Assembly: GCF_905220565.1 (NCBI RefSeq)
Contig: NC_059416.1
Span: 3,844,001-3,908,000, forward strand
Direction of reading: 5' to 3'
Source: Melitaea cinxia
Taxonomy: Eukaryota; Arthropoda; Insecta; Lepidoptera; Nymphalidae
DNA: 64,000 bases
The position numbers and the translations under genes were made by a program. Positions within the stretch are counted from its first letter, which is position 1. Each line of letters opens with the position of its first letter. This document shows, one piece after another, positions 12,501 to 27,500 of the stretch. The notes below the pieces were generated by a model. That model searched no databases. It was not told the origin of the DNA and worked only from the letters and a program-made list of their open reading frames with translations.

Positions 12501-15500
12501 AAACGACTTAGATGTAGTAATACTAAAGTATTATACGGTAAGTCGATATATGTTTCCTATATTTATATGAAACTAGCTGACCCGGCGAACTTCGTATCGC
12601 CTAACACAAACTTTATCGTATGGTATTAAAGTTCAAATTGACTTTTAAGTATTATCACAAATCTTTTTTATGGGAGTATAAAAGTGTTGTTTTTAGACTT
12701 TTTCAGGAAATTTAATTTTTTTTTTGAATTTTTCTCTCCGTAAGAACCATCCTCGTACTTCAAGGAATATTTTAAAAAAAGAATTAGCGAAATCGGCCCA
12801 ACCGTTCTCGAGTTTTGCGCTTAGCAACACATTCAGCGACTCATTTTTATATTATAGACTAGGTATCTATATGCAAGTTTTTAAGCATGTATCAAAAATG
12901 TTTCAATAAATTCGTATTACAGACTTTAATAATATTTACGAGTGCATATATAAATGAAATCTTTGTCAATTGTATTTGCTTGTTGTGAATAAACAATCTG
13001 CAGTGGGTATTGTATGTACGATAAATTTTAATTGTCTATTTGTTTTAGTAAAATAATTTTGTAGCTTATAGCTTTTATTTGAAAATTTCATTTAGTTTTA
13101 TTAGGATTTTTACCATGTAGGTTATGGTACTTACTATTAAGAACAAAATGAGTATCATTATAAAAGAAAAGTTTAGGTGAGAAATCATCTTACTATGACT
13201 CAATTGTCTACGCTTCAGCCTGTAATATCCCACAACTGGGCATAGGCCTCTTTCCCCATATAGGAGAAGGATCAGAGCTTAATCCACCACGCTGCTCCAA
13301 GCGGGTTGGCGGATATATTCCCTACTATGAGTAACGATCAGGTGTACATGATAACAACCGGGACCGACGGCTTAACATGCTCTCCGAGGCACGGTGGGGA
13401 GACCCACAAGGACTGCACAAACACCCAGATCACGGCAAACACCTGTATGGTCAATACAAATGTTTGTCACGTGCGGAGATCGAACCCGCAACCGCCAGCG
13501 CAACAGGTACAATCCATGGCTGTGACCGTTGCGCCAACGCGGCGTCATTTGTCTACTTTTATGAACATGTCAAACATGCCTAAGTATCTAATGTATAATT
13601 AAACTTATACTAAACCAAAAGGGTTCTAGTATTGTAAACAATCACGAAATATAAATTAATTTAAAAAAAGTCGAGTTTTTTCAAAAAAATATTATAATAT
13701 CATGCAAACTCATAGGTCATAGGTGTGACTCGCATAAACTATTACATAACCGTAATTAATTAGCGCATTGCAATGTATTATTCGATTTAATCGGACCGAT
13801 TCTCACATAAATTAGCAATATCACCAGATTAAATAAAATGGTAATACTATTTCATTACAATAAATCAAGTCATTTTAATCATTAAAAACAAATTTTAAGT
13901 TACTTTAATCCTCTTTTTTATAACAATAATAGCTGTGCCCGCGACTTCGTCCGCGTGAAATTTAACAAAGTTTTTGTTCAGTTCGCAGTCTTATAAAATA
14001 AATAAATTTAAAAACTAAAAGTAGCCTAAGTTACTTCTTATTACATCAGTTATCTGCTAGTGAAAACCCCGTCAAAATCGGTCCAGCTGTTTCAGAGATT
14101 AGGCGGAACATACAGACAGACAGATAGACTGACAGACAGACAAAAATTGTAAAAAATGTTATTTTGATATATGTACCGTGTATACATCCATATGCATTTG
14201 GTAAAAAGCTGTTATTTCAATATTACAAACAGACACTCCAATTTTATTTATTTTTATAGATATAGATTATATGATAGCAATTTTATTACTGCAGTTGCCT
14301 CAATCTCGGTAATATTAATAGGCAATTGTAATTCTATTTTTTTTTAATAGACCATTAACTATATAGATTTGCTATAATATCATCATTTACTTTTAACCTT
14401 TTATATAATAGTCTATAACAACTATGTACAATCAACATAATTAGAACTTAAATACAATGCGCAGTAGACAGAATACAAAGGAGGTGCTAGTGACATTTCA
14501 TCGTAACTATTGATTCTGGTGAAGGTAAACAGAAAATCTACACGATTTAAAAAAAAAAAGTTCTTAGATATGTGTTTTCGGTAATTTACAGTAAAACAGT
14601 ATGTGTGTGAAGTAGGAATCTTCTTGTTTCTAGAAGATTTTTTAGCAGTAAAACGTATAAAGATTATGTATATAAGATATTGTATTCCATTCTTGCAATA
14701 TCTATGTTTTTATCAGATTTTTTGACGTTATTTTTAATAGTTCCGCTCTAAACAGTCATGCTACCTCAATAAACAAGCTTAGTGCAAAAAGGTGTTTAAC
14801 ATGAACTAGCAGACCTTCAGAGTAATGCGATGAGGAAGAAATTAAACTTTACGTATAAAACAAAGTATCTTATAAATCAAAGCAAAATATGCATTGCATA
14901 GATAAACTTAAAACAACATTTTGAACTTAAAAAGCGAACTGTTCAGATTTCATAAAAAAACTGATGTTGGTCAACTTCAACCAATGGCATAATGCTCGTA
15001 AGATCTAACTGTGTAGGATTTCAGACACTTAAAATCTGCCCGAGGCTCAGTCCAAAATGAATTAATGGAAGTCCTTGGAAAGTCTTAAATGTATCTGTTC
15101 TTGTTTTTCAGACAAGTGAAAAATCTGTCAGGAGGTCAGCAACGTCGTGTGTCTCTCGCAGCTGCCCTTATCCACGATCCTGAACTACTGATCCTTGACG
15201 AGCCCACAGTTGGTGTTGATCCTGTTTTGAGACAGAGGTATGAAATTAATTTTTGAAAGAAAGATGCTTATAATAATATATATTCTTCGCCAGTTATTCC
15301 AATACTAGCGACCCGCCCCGGCTTCGCATGGGTGCAATGCTGATACTAAATATACTACAGAATGTCTTTATTTATAGTGTGAAGCTAGCTTATAGCATGG
15401 TTATTAACATAATAACAACAACATTCAAATATGCGTCGTTAGATTACACGTTGTTACAGAATGCGTTGAAGAGATAAAGGTTCACTGCTCGTTCCCCGTA

Positions 15501-18500
15501 GGTGATAGCGTGATATTATGTAGCCTATATATTGACCCGACTTCTTAATAATATTCGTGCCAAATTTAAAGTAAATCCATGCAGTATTTTTCGAGTTCAT
15601 CCCGGACATACATACAGACAAACAGACAAACAGACAAAATTCTAAAAACTATATTTTTGGCTTCGGTATCGATTGTAGATCACACCTCAAATATTCTTTT
15701 AAAAAAAATATTTAATGTACAGTTTTGACTTTCCTACCATTTTATAATATGTATATGGATATTTAGTTATGGAAAAATTTCAATAGATTGTGCATTGAAC
15801 GAAGCCAAAAAATAGAGATGGCGCTGAGTACAGATGTTTTCTGTAGAGTCCAAAAGATTGGATTTAGGAGAGGATATAAATATGTAGATAATAATTAACA
15901 CTAGATTTATAGACATGTCTTTACATTCGAAATAAAAAAAAATCAGTGATAATAGTGAAACAATTCTTGGAAAAACAAAAGAAATAGGCATATACAAAAA
16001 TTGTTTTGTAGAACCACATTAGGGTTTGTCAATGTAGTTGAAGCCATTGTTGTTATCAACCCATATAGTAATGTTACAAAACTTTTAAGCTTTTATGGTT
16101 GCTAATAACCTGATTTATAGATAAAAGGATATATGTAGCGTATCCCGTGTTAATATTAATCATAGCTATTATTATTTAAAAGTTAATTCTAACAGCCGTA
16201 TAAGAATTTTGACTTTAATATTCCCGGAAATGACGTAGGTATATTGTATTGGTTAACTTAAACATAAAAATGTCACACTCACGGAATATTATTCGTGCGT
16301 TGTTACTATCTCACTATTTGTTATCCGCATAATTTTATTTAAAACTATAAATGCGCACTTAGGGCATTCAATATTACAATTTTTATTTTTTATATCAGTA
16401 CCATTTTACTAAAATTAAGTTATCATTGAATATTACTGCATATTATTTGTACAAATTTGCGTCTCCCCACCATGCCTCGGAGAACATGTTAAACTGTCGG
16501 TCCCGGTTATTTTCATAAACATCTGATAGCTATCATTTTTCATCGTAGGGAACATATCTGCCAACCCGCAGTCGAAAAGCGTGGTAGATTAAGCTCCAAT
16601 CATGGAGAAAGAAGCCTATATTCAGTAGAATCAATCAATCAATGAACCCTATCTCATGCTGCATATTTTGCGTAATGCTCATAATAAACAGACAGTTTAA
16701 ATCTATCAAAAATATTTTTTGCTGGCAATCGAAAAAAAACTAATTTCGATTACACCTCCAAGTAATACAATGTAGGTATACGAAAAAATAGTTCAGTAAA
16801 TAAGTGTTATCAAAGATTACTTCAACAGTAATCCAGTCAAAAGTTATGAGGCATAATACAACGTAAGTCGACAAAAAATCGTCAAGTAAATACGTATTAT
16901 TAGATAAAACTCGAAATGTGCTTATTAGATCTCAATCATATTTAAATGGGACACGCACCAACTTCCAATAAAAAAAATCGTTCCATCCAGTCAAAAGTTC
17001 TGATAACGCCAATAACAAAAAATACAATCGAATTGAGAACCTCCCCCGTTTTCAGAAGTCGGTTAAAAATACTGCGTATGATTCGTTATTTTTTTGATTG
17101 GCCTAAAATGCTGACTGAGAGAGAATGCTGTTAGGCATTAAATCAGCCCTTTGTTTCAATTATATTTCTTTAATAAAAAAATGCCTTTATGAAAGACGAT
17201 AATTCTTTAATTGTTAATAATTCACTTTAATCGAAATCACTGTTTCATAATACTAATAACGAAACTTAGTTAAGATTTATTTAATACTAGCGACATCTGT
17301 CTGTCCATATTTTTTTTACTCGATGAGTAATCACCAACATATTATATATCCTTCATCAAAACAAAACAAAACAAAAGATCAAACAAACAAACAAACATCA
17401 AAATGAAAGCTGCATCTTATGGTATAAAGTATTGTTCCGATAGGTTCAGCAGTTTTCGAGGTATAACCGAACGAAAAAACCGGCTCTCTATTTGTTAGTA
17501 TAGATAGAAGTTAGAAGGTAAATGGATTAAATTAACCAAGTATTGTACTCTGTAGATACAAAAAATTATGGATGAGCATTTTGTATAATAAAATTTTAAG
17601 ATGTTGTAGTGTTATTACGTACATTGAACTTATGAAGTTTCAATGACCTCACGACGTACATAAAAGGCGTATCATCGCAGGGTCTACAAACATTTTCAAA
17701 ATGTATTAAATTATTTTGTTTTTATATTTATTACTAATTAAATTGATCAGAAAAAGATTTATATCTCCATAAAGTAGTCAATGACATTCTTATTGAGTTG
17801 ACTGGAACTTTTTAGTCGGCGGTGAATTGGGGGATTTTCAATTTACCAATTACATCTAATCGATGGCGACAGGGTTGCTAGATAAAAATTAAAGAGAGAT
17901 AATTAAAATTATTGAGATTTTGGTTTGATCGTTGAGAGAGATGAAAATACTAGTAAAATAGTTGGAATTACTCGCAAATGTTAACGTTTAAATGGATATG
18001 TATAATACGGTACTTTTTAAGTTATTGATTTCTTTAGGTAATAAATGTGTGATGATATATACAAAATATATTAAATTTAAAAATATTGGCGTATAATAAA
18101 CTATTATTATTTTATATTTTAGATATTCGTGTCAAGTATCTCTGTAGTATTTGTAAGTAAAGTTGTTTAACAAGGTAGTTTGTATTTTTACGGAATGGTG
18201 TCTGAACATAATCAAAATGATTTTTAAACTCGGGCGGATTTCGGCAATTTGCCAACCCTACCAATCGTAGTCGAATATCCATGTCTTCGGTGCTACAAAG
18301 CCAGCCCTGCGGTCAGCAACCTGCATGCCCAGCGTGGTGACTATAGGCAAAACAATAAGTTCACGTCATTTTTGACTCGAACTTGTGGAAGCCTATGTCC
18401 AGTAGTAGACTGTAATAGGCTGATGTGATGACCCATGTCTTACTGCATATTGAGATAGAGTTCACATATAACCAATTGACTATAGCTTTATACCCTACAC

Positions 18501-21500
18501 ACAAGAAAATCTGCCTGAAGTTAAAATGGATGAAATCTGACGGCACACGAGAGCACCAAAAACTAAAATCTTTCACACTTCTTTTTCTTTTAATCCGATT
18601 CATGTCTTAACACATTATAAACTATGAAACTTATTTAAAGTGCTCGAAGGAATTCAAAGTGTACCTTTTATCTTTTTCCTCTACTAAAAACTTTTCAGAA
18701 AAGATCGATGTTTTAGCGATAGTGCCGGGGAACAATTTATTATGGAACCGAAATTTCGAAGTGTATTTATTCGACATTATTAAATTTATAACGGTTTCGT
18801 AAAAGATTTGATGGTTTTTAAAAGAGTAACTAATCAGCTACTTGTCAATTCTTCTTAGAAGAATTTATATTCCTAATCGTGTGTGGTGACTTAACATCAA
18901 ATATACATAAGCTTACAGAATATTCCAAATTTTTTTAAATGAATCAAAGGTATTTGAAACCCTAATCTTAATATATATAAATCTCGTGTCACAATGTTTG
19001 TCCTCAATGGACTCCTAAACCACTTAACCGATTATAATAAAATTCGCACACCATGTGCAGTTTGATCCAACTTGAAAGATAGGCTATATTTCATTTTGAT
19101 ATATGTAATTATTATATTTAAGAAAAAATTAGGCGGAACGAAGTTCGCCAGGTCAGCTAGTTGTATATAGGAATGTTTTGAGTGATTGATTGATAGATAG
19201 CTATAATAATGTTACATCATCTACTCCATAGTCATAACGCAGTTTTTTATTCTCTATAAAATAATAAAGACTTTTGGACCTAAAAATTATTTTCGAAGTA
19301 ATTTAAAATATTCTAAGATTTAATAAACATATACAAATTAGATGTACAGAAAAGTTAATAGCCAGTGTCTGAACTGCACAAATTTCGTTATATGTGAACT
19401 ACCCTTCAATCTCAGATAAAGTTCACAGCTGCGTGTATTCGAATTGATGAAACGATTATTTAATCAAAGTTTTATAAAGGAGTAAATATTCTACTTGACA
19501 AAGCATAAATTATTCAATGAAATTCATTATTGAATGCGCGAGTAACGGATAATTTTGAGTTTTATAGATGAAATTGTACACATTTTTTTTTTACTTTTCT
19601 TTTCTTTGGTTTAATTTGAAAATTAATTATATGATAGAATAATGAATTTACTTGATAAAACCGATACTATGATATGTATACGAGGTCTGATTGAGTAAAT
19701 AATAATTCTGTTTAACAACTTCTTTTGTACTATAACAACATGATGTTGTGTAGTAGGTATATATATTCATTTAAATAATTAATATCCTAGTAAATATGCA
19801 TACAATGTAGGTAAAAACTAATTATGTTCTATCCGTTACATAAAAATGCAATTATTTTAGTTATTATATGGTATAATTGTATAAAGTGGTTCTAATATTA
19901 CAAAATCTTGAACAAGTATATACTTAGTACAATTTTAATATCTTTTTATAAAATAATTTAATTTTTTAAAAATTCAGAATTAGCAAACCTCAAATCAGTT
20001 AATGCTGAGGTTACTGCTATCAATGAAATCTACATTACGAATCATTAGTAACTTATATTTATTAAATGAAGACTCCAATCGTCTATAGACCCAATCAAAT
20101 TAAAGAATATTGTGTGACTCGTTGATTAAAAACTCTTTTAATTAAAACAAAGAAAATAGAAATAATTCAATCACCGGATACTTTAAATTTTCTTTTTGTT
20201 GTCGTTTTCCTATTACAAACCATTTCTTTAAATGAAACGTATCAAATTTTACTTTATCAAACCAGATAAACTGTTTTCTTCATAAGTTTTGATCTAAAAT
20301 AAACATATCATAAATATGGGTAATACCGGTCCCCGGTAGAATTTTTTTCCTCAGTCAGAGGTTTAGAAACACAATACACGACCGCAACCGCCGAGACCAC
20401 AACCAAATGGCCAATACAAATGTTTGTAATGAGCGGGCATCGATACCGCGAGCTCAAGTGCAAAAGCCAATGCTGTGACCGCAGCGCCAACGCGTTTGAA
20501 GTATAAGAAGACTAATATATTTTTGTTTTTTTTTTTTTTCAGTATTTGGGATCACTTGGTTGATATAACTAAAGGCGGAAGAACAACAGTCATTATAACT
20601 ACACATTATATTGATGAAACTAAACAAGCTAATATTGTAAGTATAAAAATGTGTACATATTTTTAAATATTAACTAAATTAAAGCCCCAAATTCTTATAT
20701 TTACGCCATTAATGTTAGGAAAAATATTTCAAAGACTATCTCTGAAGTTATATTAAAACATAATGAAATAAATAACAATGTTAATGTTTCTTTTGATCTA
20801 TAAAAAGGTATTAAGGAAGGATTTGAACAATAAAGTTTGTGGTCCCTTTGTGGCTCCGTAATTCCGACTTTCCCAAAATTTTTTTGATACCGTACACGTT
20901 TTCTTCTGGTATTTTCCTGGTCATTAGGACAAATGTATCTGTCACATATTTTGGCAATAAGACGTTAGTTTTTGTTCGTGATAGTTAATGACTCGTAAAC
21001 AACAAAAATGTGGATTTACGTTCATTAGCTTTATTGGGAGATAACTGCGATTATTTGGAACAATTATTTAATGTTTTTATAACAGATCACTTTTGAACTA
21101 CTTAAAAAAAAAGTGGGATGAGATTTAAAATGATGATCAGAGCATCAGGTTATATTTTTTAATACTTTAAAAACAGGCGTGTTTCACCAGTTTTTGATAA
21201 CGCTATTTGAAAAATGACGATACTAATAGTCTTTAACAATGGGAGGTAGAGTTTTTCCCGTTTGTAGTTTAATTACAGAGAACTGTCAAACTAACCATTG
21301 CTTTGAGGCTTGTTAACTAGGTGACCCAGAGAAAAATATACTATTACAATTTTTTTGGGTATGTTTCGATTTATTTTTTATTTTGTCGTGCACACCACGA
21401 TGAACACGTGAACAATTCAGTTAATTGCAGTCGTTCGGAAGTCAGTTGAGTTTAAATTTAGATAAAAGTATAAACGAGTACATACATACGTTCCGGCCAT

Positions 21501-24500
21501 TCACTTTAATTTATCTAAATAGATAATTATAAAAATAAATAATTGTATTTGTTCGCAAACAAAAAAACCGACTTCAATTACATCGATAAGTAATACAACG
21601 TAAGAAGACGAAAAAAATTAAAAAAATGCACTAGTCGTCTCTACGATTTTCGAGGGTTTCCCTCAATTTATCTGCGATTCCATCATCAAATCCTGGTTTC
21701 CTTATCATGGTACTACACTTGGGATATCTCCTTTCCAACAAAAAAAGAATTATCAAAATCGGTTCATAAGCGACGACGTTATCCCCGAACGTTCATAAAT
21801 ATATGTATATACACGAGCGAATTGTGTAAGTGTAACCTCCTCCTTTTTTGAAGTTGGTTAAAAATACGAAATAAATTAACCTAAATCTATTTCTTAGATC
21901 GGCCTTATGCGTGGAGGAAGATTCTTAGCAGAAGAGTCTCCGAGTGAGCTCATCGCAAGATACCAGGCAGAAAGTCTTGAGGAGGTATTCTTGAAGTTAT
22001 CAGTTCTACAGAACTTGGGCAAGAGAAGACGGTCCAGTATACTGGCTGATGTTGTGGAAAAAGTTGAAATACCTTCATTACCTGTAAGTAACTTAAATAT
22101 CTAGGGATTTGTGATATTAATGACACTTAAATCTGTGAATTAAAAATAATTATAATCAATTCAAAAAGCTTTGCTAATTAGTGAAAATTGTTTTTTATTG
22201 TAATTATTTTATTCTTAAATTCACAATGTATCAAATCTTAAATCTACAAAAGTAAAATTGGACTACCACAAGACAAACACATAAGAAATAATACCTGATA
22301 CACCGTATTTATTTGGTTAAGACTAGGCAACTTTGAAAATTTTGTTTAGTTGTGTAGTGTATTTTTATGATAGTTTTAACGCAGGATATTTTTGTGACCA
22401 TTTATGAAAATCTAAATTATTCTTATTACATATTAACGTAACTGACCGAGTACCCTACAATATTTAAATAATACGTTATGTAAAAATAAAGCAAATTTTA
22501 TTTCTCAACCAAAAACGTAATTGAATAATTTCGTATCGCCGAAAATTTGTGTCAAGTTTAAAAATGTAACAATATCTTCATTATTTTACAACTAACTATT
22601 CTTGAAAAGAAGCTTATGGCAATGGTACTTAGTATTTTATTTACCACTTGTACACACCATTGTATAATTACTAGGTAAATTATTTTCATTAAGTTTTCTT
22701 TTCAAACAATTTTCATTAATTTCTAATTGACACAAAATCTTGTACGAGTATTACCATATTTTTGAAATAATGCTTTAAATTTCAATATATATCTCTTGAA
22801 GCTTATTGAAATTGTAAACCTTCCAAATTTCAAGTATGTCAATTTTGATTTTAAGTTTTAATATTTATTGCTCCTTTCATTTTCGACAGATGAGAGGTCG
22901 TTTGTACCAAAACTTGACGAAAAGCTAATTTGCCATAAAGTAATTACTGAATGAACTATGTATTTCGTTTATTTATCTTATTCTATTTTTTTTGAAATCT
23001 CTAAAATCTAGGACCCAACCATTGATGTCGAAGATCCGGAAATTGGTGAAATTTCTGGAGAGTTTGGAGACAATGTGTCTATGAGTAGCAAGGGTCGAGG
23101 TATCGTCACTGAATCTGTTGCGGTGGTGGAGGCCTTACCACCAGAAGAAAAACCAACCATTAGATTCTTAGAGAGAATAAAACCCATGAAAGCTCACCAC
23201 ATGCAAGCATTGATTTGGAAGAATTTTTGGAGTCTGTTCAGGAATTTCGGGTAATATATTTTAACAGATAATCAAACAATATCAGCAGCAACAGAACTTA
23301 ATTTATCTAATTTTGCGGCAAAAGCTAATGCATAATAATTAATAGCTGCAATAGCTTGCGTTAATATCGTATAATGAATAAAATGAATATTAGAATTCGC
23401 TTACAAATTTTATGCAAATTGAACGGCCTTTTTAATTAGGAACGAAAATAAATGGTTTCATTATTCTTTTACTCTTTAACTCACATTTATAAATGAGTGT
23501 AAACATATATCTTTACTACACTACTTTTATTTACCTACACGAAATGTTCATTAGAGCCTTTAAAGAACTCATGTAATATCAAATATCTTAAGTTCAAAGT
23601 CATTTGCTTCGTTGGCCAATTTGCGTGATGCCTTTAATATTTTCTCTACTGCTGCGCCTTTGCACTTTCTGAAATTAGAATATTGTTATTTTCTTCGTTG
23701 TTAATATTCTTAAATGTCATTCTAGTATCTTGATTAGACTTATTTCAATAACTCATGTTACAAAAGGTTGTTATATTTGCAGATTACTCTCTTTTATCGT
23801 CGGGTTACCAATTTCTCAAATGGTCCTCTTCTGCCTCGCTATTGGTCACTACCCTGTCAATCTACCCATCGGTGTTGTCAACTACGAATTAGAATCAAAC
23901 GACACTGCCCTCTGTGACTATAACAAGTTTACCTGCCCACAAGATCGTGAAACTTGGGAATGGAATATTACGAATTTCAGCTGTCGCTATTTGGACTTCC
24001 TGTCTCAAAGGCAGCCTAACCTGGTAAGTTAATTATTTTTAATTACATTTCCTTATTGGCATAGTCAATAGTCTACTTACTTTCTGATTCAAGGTTATGC
24101 ATTATAAATATTACACAAAAAAAATTTGTGTGTTAGTCGTCTGTTACCCAAAACATTCAGCGGCCTAACTTAAGAATGCTAACATATCATGTTTTAATGA
24201 GCCTTTATTGTACCAACCTTATATTTTTAAATATAAACAAGTAGGTCATACATGCATTGAAAAAAAAACACACACACACACACTCAAAAACTTTTTTGTG
24301 TGTAAATTAAATAAAATTCTAAAACGACAGGAGGATTAATTCAACTCAACTGAAAGTAGCTGGTTTATTGGTAAAGAAATTTTATGGAAAGAACCGTTCT
24401 ATAGCTTTAATCTATATAATATCCTAAAAACTATGAAGAGGGTTTGACGTTATTTTTCAATTACAATATATATCGATGTGATACTACACAGCCTATATAG

Positions 24501-27500
24501 AAACTACCATATTGTTATTATATTATCATTATCTATTACTATTTATCATTTTGTCACAGTATTTACTATTTTTAAATAATATTTAAAATGTGTTTTAAAA
24601 TTAACCGCGGTGCACGGTTTCATCCGCGCTATTATCAATCCAATGGAAATGTCGGGATAAAAAGTTATAATTATATTATTCTAGGTCGTTAGTTACCTAC
24701 GTGTCAAGTTTAATCACAATTAGTTTAAGTAATTTTTGCTTTAGAGTGAACAAACATCCATCTACCCTCAATTTTAGCATTTATAATGTTAATCAATACA
24801 TATAATAAAAATGTAACGGGGCGCTGTCATCACATTTAAGATATATGAAAAAAAAATATTAGGACCTTTAACAATGATTGTCAGAATTTTTTGTCTGTCT
24901 GTTTGTCAGTACGTTTGTATGCGCTAATCTCAGAAACGGCTTTTTCGATTTAGATGTCGTTTTTATTAATATATTGTGGCAAGCTTAGCTTAAAATTTAG
25001 TGTTTGTTTCATGTCAATCGGTTCATAAATAAAAATAATAATGCTATTTTAAAGAATCACGATGAACATGTAAAGTCACTATTCCACGTGGACAAAGTCG
25101 CGAGCACAGCTAGTAGAATAATGTAAATGTTTTATATAGTTGGTGAATTAGTATTCAAATTAACAAAGATGTGCTACGTTTTAGTAAGTAAGCGAGGAAA
25201 TTAATATTATAGTTTACTTAAAACATAACAGCTTGTTATTTTTACGCTCTAGAGCAGATATAAAATAAATGAGACTTAACTTAAATTTAACTAAATAGTT
25301 TTAGTACACGTTGTGTAATTTTCGCAAATGAGTTTTTAAATTCCTTTGCGTTCTTAATTATTATTAAGAAGCGATTACCGTATTTTATAGTAATCTGCAA
25401 TACCAGAAGCATCGCAATCGCGTTGCTGACCCTATCCCCAATTCCCCCCAGGAGCTCTGTTCACCTTACTCACCACAGGAACACAACACTGCTTGAAAAC
25501 AGTGTTATTTAGCTGTAATCTTCTATAAAGTCGAGGCTGCTCCGTGTTTTAGGCAGGTTTCCTGCTGTGCCCTAACTCAGTTAAATAGAGTCAGTAGCTT
25601 TTCCAGCAGTTCTACCAAAAGTTTATACCTAGTTACATTATATAATAATAACAATAAAATTCTGATAAATAATCAAAATGACTGTACAATAAAATAAACC
25701 GTCACTAAATTTATTAACATTTAACGTAAGTACGAAATACAATCATGGAAACATTAATCAAAATGGAGATAACAATCTCTCTTTTATTACAAAATGGCTG
25801 ATATAATTAACATCGTGAAATACAAAGCTCATTTACATTTCATGGGGAAGCTGAGGAACTTGTAAGCATTAAATTGTTTAATTACACAATCCTATTCGCT
25901 GAACGGAAACGAAACGGTACGGCGTTATTTATTAAAATTACCAAACAACATAGATATCTCTACGAAATTAACACGTGTGGGTTCTTTATAAGAACCATGA
26001 ATTAATCTGTCTAGTATAACTTAGAAAGGCTTAATTTTAAAAATGGTAGACATCGTAAGCCTGCTCGAGCAGAGTTCTGTAATACTTATCAAGTATTTTT
26101 AGTTAATGGTTTATTGAATTTAGTTTTAATGATTGTAACTGGTTGATAAGAACAAGTTAGACATATTTTAAATTCAATTATACTATTAATTACATTACAC
26201 GCTATTTATTTATTTGAAATACTAACTGAATTTAGTTACATAACATATAAAATGAAATTAGACATTATATACATACAGAGACGTTTTCACAATTAACACA
26301 TTCTTAAGATAGGTACAACTGTGTGGGGATCTTTGCATACTAATTTATTAACTATAATATATACAAATATTTTCAAACTTTGTAACACACACATGCCATA
26401 TTTGCAATATTTCTTACGTAACTCTACAAATCATACGAGCGGAGAACGCGTTAACTGTGTAAATAACCTACGATTCATTGTCGAAATATTACAAACAGCG
26501 ATACAAAAATACTCATTTACTCGAGAAATCGTGTAATTTATCTTATTCCGAAGTCCTTTATCGCTTAAATTCCATTCGAAAAGCGTTGTGGAGATTCTAA
26601 AATGAATTAGCGATTCGCACCGACGTAATTCGTTCGTGAACTCTCTCGAAAGTTTCATCAATCAAATCGATTACTTATTTAAATGTAGCTAAAGTTTATT
26701 ACGAAAATAAAGCAAATATTAAAGAAGCAAATTACAGGAGCCTGACACTTCTAAAATAATTAATTCAAAGTCTCATAACCTTCTCTGCTGATATCAAAGT
26801 TGGTGCATTTTGTCCAGACAATCGGATTTATGCCAAACGCGTCTATATATTAAAATAACCGCTTTTTACTAAATTCATATGGATACACGGTATACACGGT
26901 ACATATACCAAATTACATTTTTTATAATTTTTGTCTGTCTGTCTATTGGTTTCTTCCGATTATTCACTGAAACGGCTCGATCGATTTTGACGGGACTTTC
27001 ACTGGCAGATAGCTGATGTAATAAGGGGTAACTTAGGCTACTTTTATTTTAGTTTTTTTTTTTTATTATGCTATAACTGCGAACTAAAAAATAACTATTT
27101 TGTCAAATTCCACGCGGACAAAGTCGCGGTCACAGCTTATGTTCTATAAAATTTGATTTATGTACTTAAACCAGTACATACATCTATTACTACTAGTATT
27201 AATTACTAGTTCTTTGTATGTTACTATTTTTATTTTCAGTTTTTGTTTCTTTTAACAGTGTACAATAAAGAGTATTTATTATTATGGTAACCAATTAGTG
27301 AAACATACATTTTTAAAACAAAAATGCATCTCTTGTTAAAAGGTGTCCTTCCCAACAAAGGAAGTAGCGATGGCTGAATCAATAAAGGGAAAAGCTCGTG
27401 CCGTGCTCGTGTTCCCAGCGAACTTTTCAACGAACTTGCAGGAACGCGTGCGGGACCCGAGACACGCAGACGATTACACCGTCATACATTCAGAAATCGA

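Larger units (their letters stand above)
12859..15111 (+). other. Rest of ABCH intron 3
   Basis: Besides the SINE-A at 13211 and the Helitron at 13931, this is AT-rich DNA. 14272-15111 holds no recognised gene or repeat. It ends at the acceptor TTGTTTTTCAG. Confidence 0.6.
15641..20389 (+). other. Unassigned parts of ABCH intron 4
   Basis: Between the listed repeats (16459, 16717, 17288, 18281 and 18966) the stretches 15641-16458, 17513-18280 and 19161-20389 are AT-rich and show no gene-like frame or recognised element. Confidence 0.6.
24024..27342 (+). other. ABCH intron 8
   Basis: Contains an AC-rich run near 24270-24285, Helitron relics, a repeat C and a Helitron, listed separately. 24024-24600 and 25584-26845 show no recognised element. 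Confidence 0.6.
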
